Shown piece by piece: positions 1-6,747 of a stretch of DNA of 64,000 nt. The notes beneath the pieces were generated by a model. It was not told the DNA's origin. It worked only from the letters and a program-made list of their open reading frames with translations, and did not search any database. The stretch's first letter is position 1. Each line of letters starts with the position of its first letter. Origin of the DNA: an uncultured Bacteroidia bacterium. GTDB taxonomy: Bacteria; Bacteroidota; Bacteroidia; Bacteroidales; UBA932. Both the position numbers and the translations under genes were made by a program. The stretch spans positions 1-64,000 of the forward strand of contig CACWLD010000002.1 in the NCBI GenBank assembly GCA_902761655.1, read 5' to 3'.

Positions 1-100
1 TTCCATTGAGGAAGCAGGGAGTGTGTACTCCAAGGGGGCTTTCGGCGGAGCCTGCTTTGTTGCCCCCTTGGAGTACACACTCCCTGCTTCCTCAATGGAA
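1..100 (-). repeat. Long perfect hairpin with conserved loop (copy 1)
   Basis: Positions 1-39 and 62-100 are perfect reverse complements (39 bp) around a 22-nt loop. On the minus strand the loop begins AACAAAGCAGGC and ends GCCGAAA. The same loop occurs in hairpins at 33401-33476 and 49136-49216, whose stems differ in sequence. On the minus strand the hairpin lies 37 nt after the stop codon of the cyclophilin gene, so it would form in that transcript's 3' end. There is no clear U-tract. The stem could extend past the left edge of the window. A terminator, an RNA-stability element or a mobile REP-like repeat are all possible. Confidence 0.85.
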
Positions 101-136
101 AGAAAACTCTCCTTCGGAGCTTAATTAATTGGATGA

Positions 137-877
137 TCAGTCGAGGACGGTGACGGTCATTGGGATGTCGGAGAGGGGGCGGTCGCGGCCATCGGTGGCG
201 GCCTGCTGGATGTCCTCGACAACGTTCAGGCCGGATTCAACCTCTCCAAAGACAGTGTACTGACCGTCAAGGAAAGGAGTTCCTCCAACGGTAGTGTAGA
301 TGTCCTTCTGCTCCTGGGACATCTTGCCAAGACCCTCCTTGCGGCAGATCTCCTGCGTCTGGGCAACCAGCTTGTCCTGCAGCGCCATAAGGCCCTCGCG
401 GTCACGGTTGCGGCGCAGCTGCATCACCTCGTCCCTGTGCTGCTGCACCAGGGAGTTGAAAACGCCCTGCTGAGCCTGCATCTCCATCTGGCGGGCCATC
501 TGTCCCATCTCTCCCTGGGAATAGGTCTTTCCCCAGACGATGTAGAACTGGCAGCCGCTGCTGCGGCGCTCAGGGTTGACTTCGTCACCCAGACGCGCCG
601 CGCTCAGCGCTCCCCTCTTGTGGAAAAGCGTCGGGTTGAATTCCGCGGGAAGCGTGTAGCCGGCATCCCCGCTGCCAAGGGCTTTGCCTGCGGGCGCGCC
701 TTTGCTCTGCGGGTCGCCGCCCTGGATCATAAAGTCCTTGATAACCCTGTGGAAAAGGGTTCCGTCATAGAAGCCCTCGCGGGCCAGTTTAAGGAAATTG
801 TCACGGTGTGCCGGAGTCTGGTCATACAGACGCACGGTAATGTCGCCAAGAGGCGTGGATATCTTTACTTTTGCCAT
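137..877 (-). CDS. Cyclophilin-type peptidyl-prolyl cis-trans isomerase with internal insertion
   Basis: This 246-residue protein is a cyclophilin, catalysing cis-trans isomerisation of Xaa-Pro bonds during folding. The core is clear: an N-terminal strand and helix, then FHRVIKDFMIQGGD (about residues 42-55) with the catalytic Arg and Gln, and later the CQFYIV segment. There is no signal peptide, so it is probably cytoplasmic. It is longer than a minimal bacterial cyclophilin (about 165 residues) because a charged, helical, Met/Gln-rich insertion (about residues 118-190) separates CQFYIVWGKTY from the C-terminal VFGEVESGLNVVEDI part. Insertions of this kind occur in Bacteroidota homologues. 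It is transcribed alone, divergently from the fRMsr-HD gene, and is followed by the conserved-loop hairpin at 1-100. Confidence 0.93.
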   Translation of the reverse strand: MAKVKISTPLGDITVRLYDQTPAHRDNFLKLAREGFYDGTLFHRVIKDFMIQGGDPQSKGAPAGKALGSGDAGYTLPAEFNPTLFHKRGALSAARLGDEVNPERRSSGCQFYIVWGKTYSQGEMGQMARQMEMQAQQGVFNSLVQQHRDEVMQLRRNRDREGLMALQDKLVAQTQEICRKEGLGKMSQEQKDIYTTVGGTPFLDGQYTVFGEVESGLNVVEDIQQAATDGRDRPLSDIPMTVTVLD

Positions 878-896
878 ATCAATTTTTCAAATCGTA

Positions 897-915
897 CAAA
901 TATAGCGTATATTTG
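897..915. promoter_or_regulatory. Back-to-back -7 boxes forming a palindrome
   Basis: CAAATATA (897-904), GCG and TATATTTG (908-915) form a perfect palindrome. Read outward, each half is a Bacteroidota -7 element (TAnnTTTG): the left half faces the cyclophilin gene (start 877) and the right half faces the fRMsr-HD gene (start 935). No exact -33 TTTG is present at the usual 19-nt distance; TTTC occurs at 885-888 for the right-facing promoter. Two RNA polymerases could hardly bind at once, so the promoters may be mutually exclusive. Confidence 0.5.
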
Positions 916-934
916 AGAGTTAAAGAACTGCAAG

Positions 935-1987
935 ATGGACAAAGCGGAGAATTACAAATACATCCTTGAACGCCTCAGGCTGCTGCTCGGCGGCCCTGAC
1001 ATAATAGCCGATATGGCCAACACCGCCGCCCTCCTCCACTCCCAAATGGGATTCTGGTGGACCGGCTTCTACAGGGTGGCCGGTGACAGGCTCATCCTTG
1101 GCCCTTTCCAGGGCCCCGTCGCCTGCACCTCAATCAAATACGGAAGAGGCGTCTGCGGCACCGCCTGGAAAGAAGCCAGGACCGTGATAGTACCGGATGT
1201 GGAACAGTTCCCCGGCCACATAGCCTGCTCCAGCGAATCCAGGAGCGAGATTGTAGTTCCCGTATGGCGCAAGGGACAGATCATTGCCGTCCTTGACATA
1301 GACAGCAAGGAACTGGACACCTTTGACAACCTTGACAAGGATTTCCTTGAAACCATCTGCGCCGAACTGTCCTGCGCCGTGAACCCTGACCTCCGCGAAT
1401 ACATCGCCACCAACATCATCCCCCGGTACGGCAAGTTCGACCAGGGTCACGCCGTTTCTCACGTAACCAAGGTGATGGAGCGCGCCCTTTGCCTTGCCTG
1501 CAGGTACGACGTAAATCCGGATATGGTCTACACTGCCGCCGCTTACCACGACCTTGGCATCGCAGAAGACCGCAAGACCCACAACATAATTTCCGCCAGG
1601 ATGATAAGGGAAGACTCCGCTCTCAGCCAATGGTTCTCCCCTGAGCAGATAGACATCATTGCCGATGCCGCTGAAGACCACCGAGCCTCCCTGGGCTACG
1701 AGCCCCGCACCATCTACGGAAAGATCACAGCCGAGGCTGACAGGCTCATCTTCCCAGATATGGTTGTGGAAAGGTGCATCCAGTACGGCAGGGCAAAGCA
1801 CCCTGATCTTGACAAGGAAGCGCAGTGGGAAAGGGTCGCAGCCCATCTGGAAGAGAAATACGGCCGCAACGGATACCTCAAGGTGTGGCTTCCGGAATCT
1901 TCAAACGCCGTTATGCTGGACAAGCTGCGCGACATCATAGATGACAAGCGCGCGCTGCGGGAGATGTTCGACAAGCTCTACCGCTAG
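935..1987 (+). CDS. Free methionine-(R)-sulfoxide reductase (GAF) fused to HD-domain phosphohydrolase
   Basis: A 350-residue two-domain protein. Residues 1 to about 150 match fRMsr, the GAF-fold enzyme that reduces free L-methionine-(R)-sulfoxide. Cysteines at 64, 74 and 98 have the same spacing (10 and 24) as the three cysteines of E. coli fRMsr. Residues about 155-350 are an HD-type metal-dependent phosphohydrolase domain: a histidine-rich start (GHAVSHV, 171-177), the HD pair H205-D206 in AAAYHDLG, and EDH at 247-249. The usual fRMsr is a stand-alone protein of about 165 residues, so the fusion is notable; the HD substrate is unknown. The stop codon overlaps that of the convergent mscS gene by 4 nt (CTAG). 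Confidence 0.85.
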   Translation: MDKAENYKYILERLRLLLGGPDIIADMANTAALLHSQMGFWWTGFYRVAGDRLILGPFQGPVACTSIKYGRGVCGTAWKEARTVIVPDVEQFPGHIACSSESRSEIVVPVWRKGQIIAVLDIDSKELDTFDNLDKDFLETICAELSCAVNPDLREYIATNIIPRYGKFDQGHAVSHVTKVMERALCLACRYDVNPDMVYTAAAYHDLGIAEDRKTHNIISARMIREDSALSQWFSPEQIDIIADAAEDHRASLGYEPRTIYGKITAEADRLIFPDMVVERCIQYGRAKHPDLDKEAQWERVAAHLEEKYGRNGYLKVWLPESSNAVMLDKLRDIIDDKRALREMFDKLYR

Positions 1988-2925
1988 GACTCCCTTATCT
2001 TGACGTCTACGTGCGGGTACGCAAAGTGGATTCCCTTCTTGGGGAGTTCCGTGTACATACGCTGGTTAAGGTCAAAATAAACAGACCAGTAATCCTCCGT
2101 CTTTACCCAGGCCCTTACCACAAAGGTAATGTCACTGCCGTTCTGTACATCCAGGCCGGCAAACGGGTCGTCAGCGCCTTTTGTGGATGAATCCAGGATA
2201 CGCGGATCCTCTTTCATTATAGCCACCAGGGTGTCTATGCATTCCTGGGCGTCCGTTCCGTACGCCACGTTGATGCTCCTGTCAACCCTGCGTATTGGGT
2301 GGTTGGAGAAATTGGTCACGTTGCCGTTGGCAAGGGTTCCATTGGCCAGGACAATCTCTTTGTTGTCCCTTGTTATAAGCCTTGTATTCAGGATGTTGAC
2401 TTCTTTTACAAAACCGCCGAAGCCTTGTGCCTCAATATAATCCCCTGCCTTGAAGGGCTTGAAGATAAGGATTATGATTCCACCTGCGAAATTCTGGACC
2501 GTTCCGCTCAGGGCCATACCTAACGCCACGCCAACCGCAGCCAGCAGGGCTGCGAATGAAGTGGTGTTGATGCCCAGGGTGCTGACGGTGATGACAATGA
2601 GCAGCACAGTCAGGATGAGCGTCACAAGCGAGATCACGAAGGAAGCTACGGTCTTTTCCGTCTTCTTCTTTTCAAACAACTTGTGCAGGACCTTCTTTAT
2701 GCGCCTTATGAGCCACGCACCCACTATGTATATGACCAGAGCTCCCAGCACCTTGAGGCCAAAGTCCACCGCCTTTCCCATAAGGTCGTGAAGCACGCCC
2801 TGCGGGTTGTTGGAGAGCTCAGTTATCAGGCGTCCGCCGTGGGTCTTGAGGCTGTCCGCCAGGTTTTCCGTTTCTTCAGCTGTAACTACGCTCTGGAGTA
2901 TCGTAGGAATCATATCAAAAATCAA
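1984..2925 (-). CDS. MscS-family small-conductance mechanosensitive channel
   Basis: A 313-residue inner-membrane channel that opens on membrane tension to release solutes after osmotic downshock. Hydrophobic segments lie at about 56-73 and 93-115, followed by the Gly/Ala-rich pore helix at about 124-155 (AALLAAVGVALGMALSGTVQNFAGG) and the beta domain beginning FKPFKAGDYIEAQG. The C-terminal half is the cytoplasmic vestibule. Length and order fit MscS (E. coli 286 residues). It is monocistronic, convergent with the fRMsr-HD gene (4-nt overlap) and divergent from uxaC. A second Met at residue 5 is an alternative start. Confidence 0.93.
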   Translation of the reverse strand: MIFDMIPTILQSVVTAEETENLADSLKTHGGRLITELSNNPQGVLHDLMGKAVDFGLKVLGALVIYIVGAWLIRRIKKVLHKLFEKKKTEKTVASFVISLVTLILTVLLIVITVSTLGINTTSFAALLAAVGVALGMALSGTVQNFAGGIIILIFKPFKAGDYIEAQGFGGFVKEVNILNTRLITRDNKEIVLANGTLANGNVTNFSNHPIRRVDRSINVAYGTDAQECIDTLVAIMKEDPRILDSSTKGADDPFAGLDVQNGSDITFVVRAWVKTEDYWSVYFDLNQRMYTELPKKGIHFAYPHVDVKIRES

Positions 2926-2932
2926 TTTAATG

Positions 2933-2940
2933 CAAATATA
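2933..2940 (-). promoter_or_regulatory. Putative -7 box for mscS gene
   Basis: CAAATATA on the plus strand reads TATATTTG on the minus strand and matches the Bacteroidota -7 consensus TAnnTTTG, 8 nt upstream of the annotated start at 2925. No matching -33 element was recognised. Confidence 0.4.
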
Positions 2941-2944
2941 GCTA

Positions 2945-2975
2945 TTTGTTTTGAATAAGGTTTTGGCTAATTTTG
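2945..2975 (+). promoter_or_regulatory. Promoter of the hexuronate cluster (TTTG-N19-TAATTTTG)
   Basis: TTTG (2945-2948), exactly 19 nt, then TAATTTTG (2968-2975) matches the Bacteroidota primary sigma consensus. The uxaC ATG is at 2979, only 3 nt after the box, where transcription would be expected to start, so the mRNA may be leaderless or nearly so. Confidence 0.6.
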
Positions 2976-2978
2976 GGT

Positions 2979-4382
2979 ATGCCTTTCATAAACGATAATT
3001 TTATGCTCACCTGCGATGCCGCAAGGGAGCTCTACCAAAAGGGAGCACAGGGAAAACCCATCATTGACTACCACTGCCACCTATCCCCTGAACAGATAGC
3101 CAGCAACATACAGTTCAAGGACATAACGCAGTTGTGGCTTTCAGAGGACCATTACAAGTGGCGCGCAATGAGGGCCAACGGCATCCCTGAGGAGTTCGTC
3201 ACCGGCAACAAGTGCTCTTCCTGGGAGAAGTTCAGCAAATGGGCGGAGACCGTACCCTACACAATGCGCAACCCTCTCTACCACTGGACCCACCTGGAGC
3301 TCAGCCGCGTCTTTGGAATTGACAAGCTCCTGAGCCCAGCCACAGCGCGTGAGATTTTCGAAGAATGCAACGCAATGCTCGCAACGGAGGAATTCCGCGG
3401 CCAGAACCTGATACGCAAGTTCGGAGTTGAAGTAATCTGCACTACTGACGATCCCGCAGATTCCCTTGAATGGCACAAGGCTATCGCCTGGAAACCCTTC
3501 GGCACAAAAGTTCTCCCAACCTGGAGACCTGACAAGGCCCTGGCCATTGAGAATCCCGATGCATACTGGGCATACATCAACAGGCTGGCGGAAGCCGCCG
3601 ATATGGAAATCACCAGCTACTCCTCCCTCCTTGATGCGCTGCAGAAGCGGCACGACTTCTTCCAGGCCGCAGGCTGCCGCCTCTCGGACCACGGAATGGA
3701 GACTTTCTATGCCGAGCCGTACACCCAATCGGAAATAGACCGCATTTTCAAGCGCACCCTGGCAGGAGACGTTCCTGACCAGACCGAGGTGGACAAGTTC
3801 CGCTCCGCATTTATGCACGATATGGCCGTGATGGACGCAGAGTCCGGCTGGGCGCAGCAGTTCCACGTAGGGCCGCTCCGCAACAACGCTTCAAGGCTCT
3901 TCAATACATTCGGGCCCGATGCCGGATGCGACTCAATGAGCGACCTGCCGATAGCCCGCGCCGGAAACCGCTTCCTGGACAACCTTGACAAGGAAGGCAA
4001 GCTTGCAAAGACCATCCTGTACTGCCTCAATCCAAAGGACAACGAGACTATGCTGTCAATTGCGTACAACTTCAACGACGGTTCCATCCCCGGCAAGATG
4101 CAGTTTGGCGCGGCCTGGTGGTTCCTGGACCAGGAGGACGGAATGCGCAAGCAGCTGAACGCCCTAAGCAGCCACGGCTTGCTGAGCCGTTTCGTGGGAA
4201 TGCTTACGGACTCCCGCAGTTTCATCAGCTATACAAGGCACGAGTATTTCCGCCGTATCCTCTGCGACGTGATAGGCACGGACGTGGAGAACGGCAAACT
4301 GCCTGCGGACCAGATGGACTTCCTTGTAAAGATGGTCGGCGACATATCATACAACAACGCACGCGAATATTTCAAATTCTGA
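2979..4382 (+). CDS. uxaC: Glucuronate/uronate isomerase
   Basis: UxaC interconverts D-glucuronate with D-fructuronate and D-galacturonate with D-tagaturonate, the first step of hexuronate breakdown. The 467-residue protein has the family hallmarks: the metal-binding HCH near residue 32 in IIDYHCHLSPEQIA, the LWLSEDHYKWRAMRANG segment, and TTDDPADSLEWH. Length agrees with E. coli UxaC (470). The frame opens upstream at a TTG (2973), but ATG 2979 matches the family N-terminus better. It leads a tightly spaced operon with kdgK (3 nt apart), a larA-like gene, gnd and uxaE. Expression would be from the TTTG/TAnnTTTG promoter immediately upstream. Confidence 0.96.
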   Translation: MPFINDNFMLTCDAARELYQKGAQGKPIIDYHCHLSPEQIASNIQFKDITQLWLSEDHYKWRAMRANGIPEEFVTGNKCSSWEKFSKWAETVPYTMRNPLYHWTHLELSRVFGIDKLLSPATAREIFEECNAMLATEEFRGQNLIRKFGVEVICTTDDPADSLEWHKAIAWKPFGTKVLPTWRPDKALAIENPDAYWAYINRLAEAADMEITSYSSLLDALQKRHDFFQAAGCRLSDHGMETFYAEPYTQSEIDRIFKRTLAGDVPDQTEVDKFRSAFMHDMAVMDAESGWAQQFHVGPLRNNASRLFNTFGPDAGCDSMSDLPIARAGNRFLDNLDKEGKLAKTILYCLNPKDNETMLSIAYNFNDGSIPGKMQFGAAWWFLDQEDGMRKQLNALSSHGLLSRFVGMLTDSRSFISYTRHEYFRRILCDVIGTDVENGKLPADQMDFLVKMVGDISYNNAREYFKF

Positions 4383-4385
4383 CAT

Positions 4386-5459
4386 ATGGAACTTAAAAAG
4401 AATTGCAAATACTCCCTCCTGGTTCCTACCAGTATGGGACTCAGAATATGCCCGGACAACGGACAGCCCGTCTGGAGCAGCAACATCTTCAGGATGCAGG
4501 CAACCAGCGCAGAGACCAACGTGGCCAGCATCTCTTCCCTGCTTGGCCTCAACGTCAAGGTGCTCACCACATTTGTGAAGGGAAGCCCTATGGCCGCCTT
4601 CATCAAGTCCGACCTGCGGGGCCGCGGGATGGACGTGGAAGGCCCGGAAGTGCCTCAGGGCGGCCCCTGGGGATACCGTCACCAGATTAACATAGCGGAC
4701 TGCGGAAGCGGAGTCCGCGGCCCGCGCGTCTGGAACGACCGCGCCGGCGAGGTTGGACGCACCCTTGACGTGAAGGACTTCGACCTTGACCGCATTTTCG
4801 GGGTAGAAGGAGTGCAGATGGTGCACCTTTCCGGCCTCATCGCGGCGCTCAGTCCTGAGACAGGGCGCTTCTGCCTGGAAATAGCCCGCGCCGCAAAGGC
4901 CAGCGGCTCCCTGATAAGCTTCGACATCAATTACAGGGCATCGTTCTGGGAAGGAAGGGAGACGGAACTCCGCGCAATCTTCAGCGAGATCTGCAGCGTG
5001 GCTGACGTCCTCATCGGCAACGAAGAGGACTTCCAGCTGAGCCTGGGCATAGAAGGCCCGGAAGCCGGAGGGTCAGACGTGGCAGCAAAGATAAACGGCT
5101 TCAAGGAGATGATCTACCGCGTAAAGGCGGTTTATCCCAACGCACAGGTATTTGCTACAACTCTCAGGCAGGTGAACAACACCAACAGCCACAACTGGGG
5201 AGCCATCCTGCTGGAGGGCGACCAGTGGCACGTGGCGGAGCCCCGCGAGATTACGGTCCTGGACCGTATTGGCGGAGGCGACGCCTTTGTGGGAGGCCTC
5301 CTTTATGGAATCCTCCGCGGATGGGAGCCGGAGAAATGGCTCCAGTTCGGATGGGCGACGGGCGCACTGGCCACCACCTATCTGACCGATTACGCCCAGG
5401 TAGAAGATGAAGACCAGGTATGGGCTGCCTGGAAAGGAAACGCACGCGTAAAACGATAG
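4386..5459 (+). CDS. kdgK: 2-dehydro-3-deoxygluconokinase (PfkB family)
   Basis: A 357-residue PfkB-fold sugar kinase. The second PfkB signature, with the catalytic Asp, is seen near residue 295 (IGGGDAFVGGLLYGIL). The N-terminus TSMGLRICPDNGQPVW and the TLRQVNNTNSHNWGA segment resemble Bacteroidota KdgK. KdgK phosphorylates 2-keto-3-deoxygluconate to KDPG, the branch from hexuronate catabolism to Entner-Doudoroff aldol cleavage. It starts 3 nt after uxaC and ends 3 nt before the larA-like gene, so it is co-transcribed with them. The genes for mannonate oxidoreductase and dehydratase (uxuB, uxuA), which make KDG, are not in this window. Substrate is inferred from context. Confidence 0.87.
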   Translation: MELKKNCKYSLLVPTSMGLRICPDNGQPVWSSNIFRMQATSAETNVASISSLLGLNVKVLTTFVKGSPMAAFIKSDLRGRGMDVEGPEVPQGGPWGYRHQINIADCGSGVRGPRVWNDRAGEVGRTLDVKDFDLDRIFGVEGVQMVHLSGLIAALSPETGRFCLEIARAAKASGSLISFDINYRASFWEGRETELRAIFSEICSVADVLIGNEEDFQLSLGIEGPEAGGSDVAAKINGFKEMIYRVKAVYPNAQVFATTLRQVNNTNSHNWGAILLEGDQWHVAEPREITVLDRIGGGDAFVGGLLYGILRGWEPEKWLQFGWATGALATTYLTDYAQVEDEDQVWAAWKGNARVKR

Positions 5460-5462
5460 GCA

Positions 5463-6743
5463 ATGCTGTATTACTCACGCGGTTCAAAAGATGGATGCAT
5501 AAGCCCGGCGGAGGCAAGGGTGGCGCTCTGCGGCGTCTTTGACGCGCTGGGCCCCCGCAGCCGCGTGCTTGCCATCCCTCCTGACATAACGCGCCTCAAT
5601 TCGTACGCAGGCCCGCTGACGCGGTTCGCATACGAATACTATGGCGCCGCGCTCACGGACGTGATGCCCGCACTGGGCACCCACTCCCCTATGAGCGCCG
5701 CCCAGATAGAGACAATGTTCGGCGGAGTTCCGCAGGAACTGTTCCGCGTCCACGACTGGAGGAACGACGTTGTAACCGTGGGAGAAGTTCCGGCTTCATT
5801 CCTGAAGCAGGTATCGGAAGGGACAATAGATGAACCGTGGCCCGCGCAGGTCAACCGCCTGCTGCTGGACCCGTCGTTCGACCTTATCCTTTCAATTGGC
5901 CAGGTAGTACCGCACGAGGTCATAGGAATGGCCAACTACACCAAGAACATCTTTGTGGGAACCGGCGGAAGCGCCGGAATAAACCTGAGCCACTATCTTG
6001 GCGCAACCTACGGGATGGAAAGGATAATGGGCAGGGCGGACTCCCCCGTCCGCGCCGTTATGGAATATGCCAGGGAGCATTTCATCAAGGACCTGCCAAT
6101 ACTGTATATCCTTACGGTCATAGCCAAGAATCCGGACAGCGGAAAACTGGAGTTGAAGGGCCTGTTCATAGGAGATGATATGGAGTGCTTCCGTAAGGCG
6201 GCCGCCCTGTCGCTGGAAACCAATTTCATAATGGTTGACAAGCCCATTGACAACTGCCTGGTTTACCTTGACCCGGAAGAATTCAAGAGCACCTGGCTTG
6301 GCAACAAGGCCATTTACCGCACCAGGATGGCCCTTGCGGACGGCGCACGGCTTACCGTGCTCGCCCCGGGCCTCAAGGAGTTCGGAGAGGATCCCACCAA
6401 CGATAAGATTATCCGAAAATACGGATACCACGGCACTCCCGCCACCCTCAAGGCGGTTAGCGGTAACCAGGACCTCAGGGACAACCTTGGCGCCGCCGCG
6501 CACCTTATACACGGCTCGTCGGAAGGCAGGTTCTCAATCACCTACTGCCCCGGCCCGGACGTCACCCGGGAGGAGATCGAAGGCGTGGGATTCCAATACG
6601 GAAGCCTGGAGGAGGCAATGGAGCGTTACCGTCCGGAGACCCTCCGGGACGGATGGAACACTTTGGAAAACGGAGAAGAAATTTATTATATATCAAACCC
6701 GGCCCTGGGCCTATGGGCGCATCCGGACCGGTTCAAAGAATAA
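5463..6743 (+). CDS. LarA-like nickel-pincer hydroxyacid racemase/epimerase
   Basis: A 426-residue member of the lactate racemase (LarA) superfamily, whose enzymes use a nickel pincer nucleotide to racemise or epimerise 2-hydroxyacids by hydride transfer. All recognisable LarA active-site residues are present: D41 and R44 (PPDITR), H74 (LGTHSPM), H151 (PHEVIG), the cofactor-tethering Lys at 161 (YTKNIF) and the Ni ligand H177 (SHY). H151, K161 and H177 keep exactly the spacing of H174, K184 and H200 in Lactobacillus LarA. Position between kdgK and gnd points to a sugar acid (gluconate- or aldonate-type) rather than lactate, but this is inference. The cofactor-building genes larB/larC/larE are not in the window. 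Confidence 0.83.
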   Translation: MLYYSRGSKDGCISPAEARVALCGVFDALGPRSRVLAIPPDITRLNSYAGPLTRFAYEYYGAALTDVMPALGTHSPMSAAQIETMFGGVPQELFRVHDWRNDVVTVGEVPASFLKQVSEGTIDEPWPAQVNRLLLDPSFDLILSIGQVVPHEVIGMANYTKNIFVGTGGSAGINLSHYLGATYGMERIMGRADSPVRAVMEYAREHFIKDLPILYILTVIAKNPDSGKLELKGLFIGDDMECFRKAAALSLETNFIMVDKPIDNCLVYLDPEEFKSTWLGNKAIYRTRMALADGARLTVLAPGLKEFGEDPTNDKIIRKYGYHGTPATLKAVSGNQDLRDNLGAAAHLIHGSSEGRFSITYCPGPDVTREEIEGVGFQYGSLEEAMERYRPETLRDGWNTLENGEEIYYISNPALGLWAHPDRFKE

Positions 6744-6747
6744 CTAT

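Noticed and set aside
6235..6747. N-terminal extension of the gnd frame by about 170 residues
   Set aside because: It overlaps the larA-like gene in another frame, looks like Ser/Arg-rich shadow sequence, and the ATG at 6748 matches the Gnd family start.
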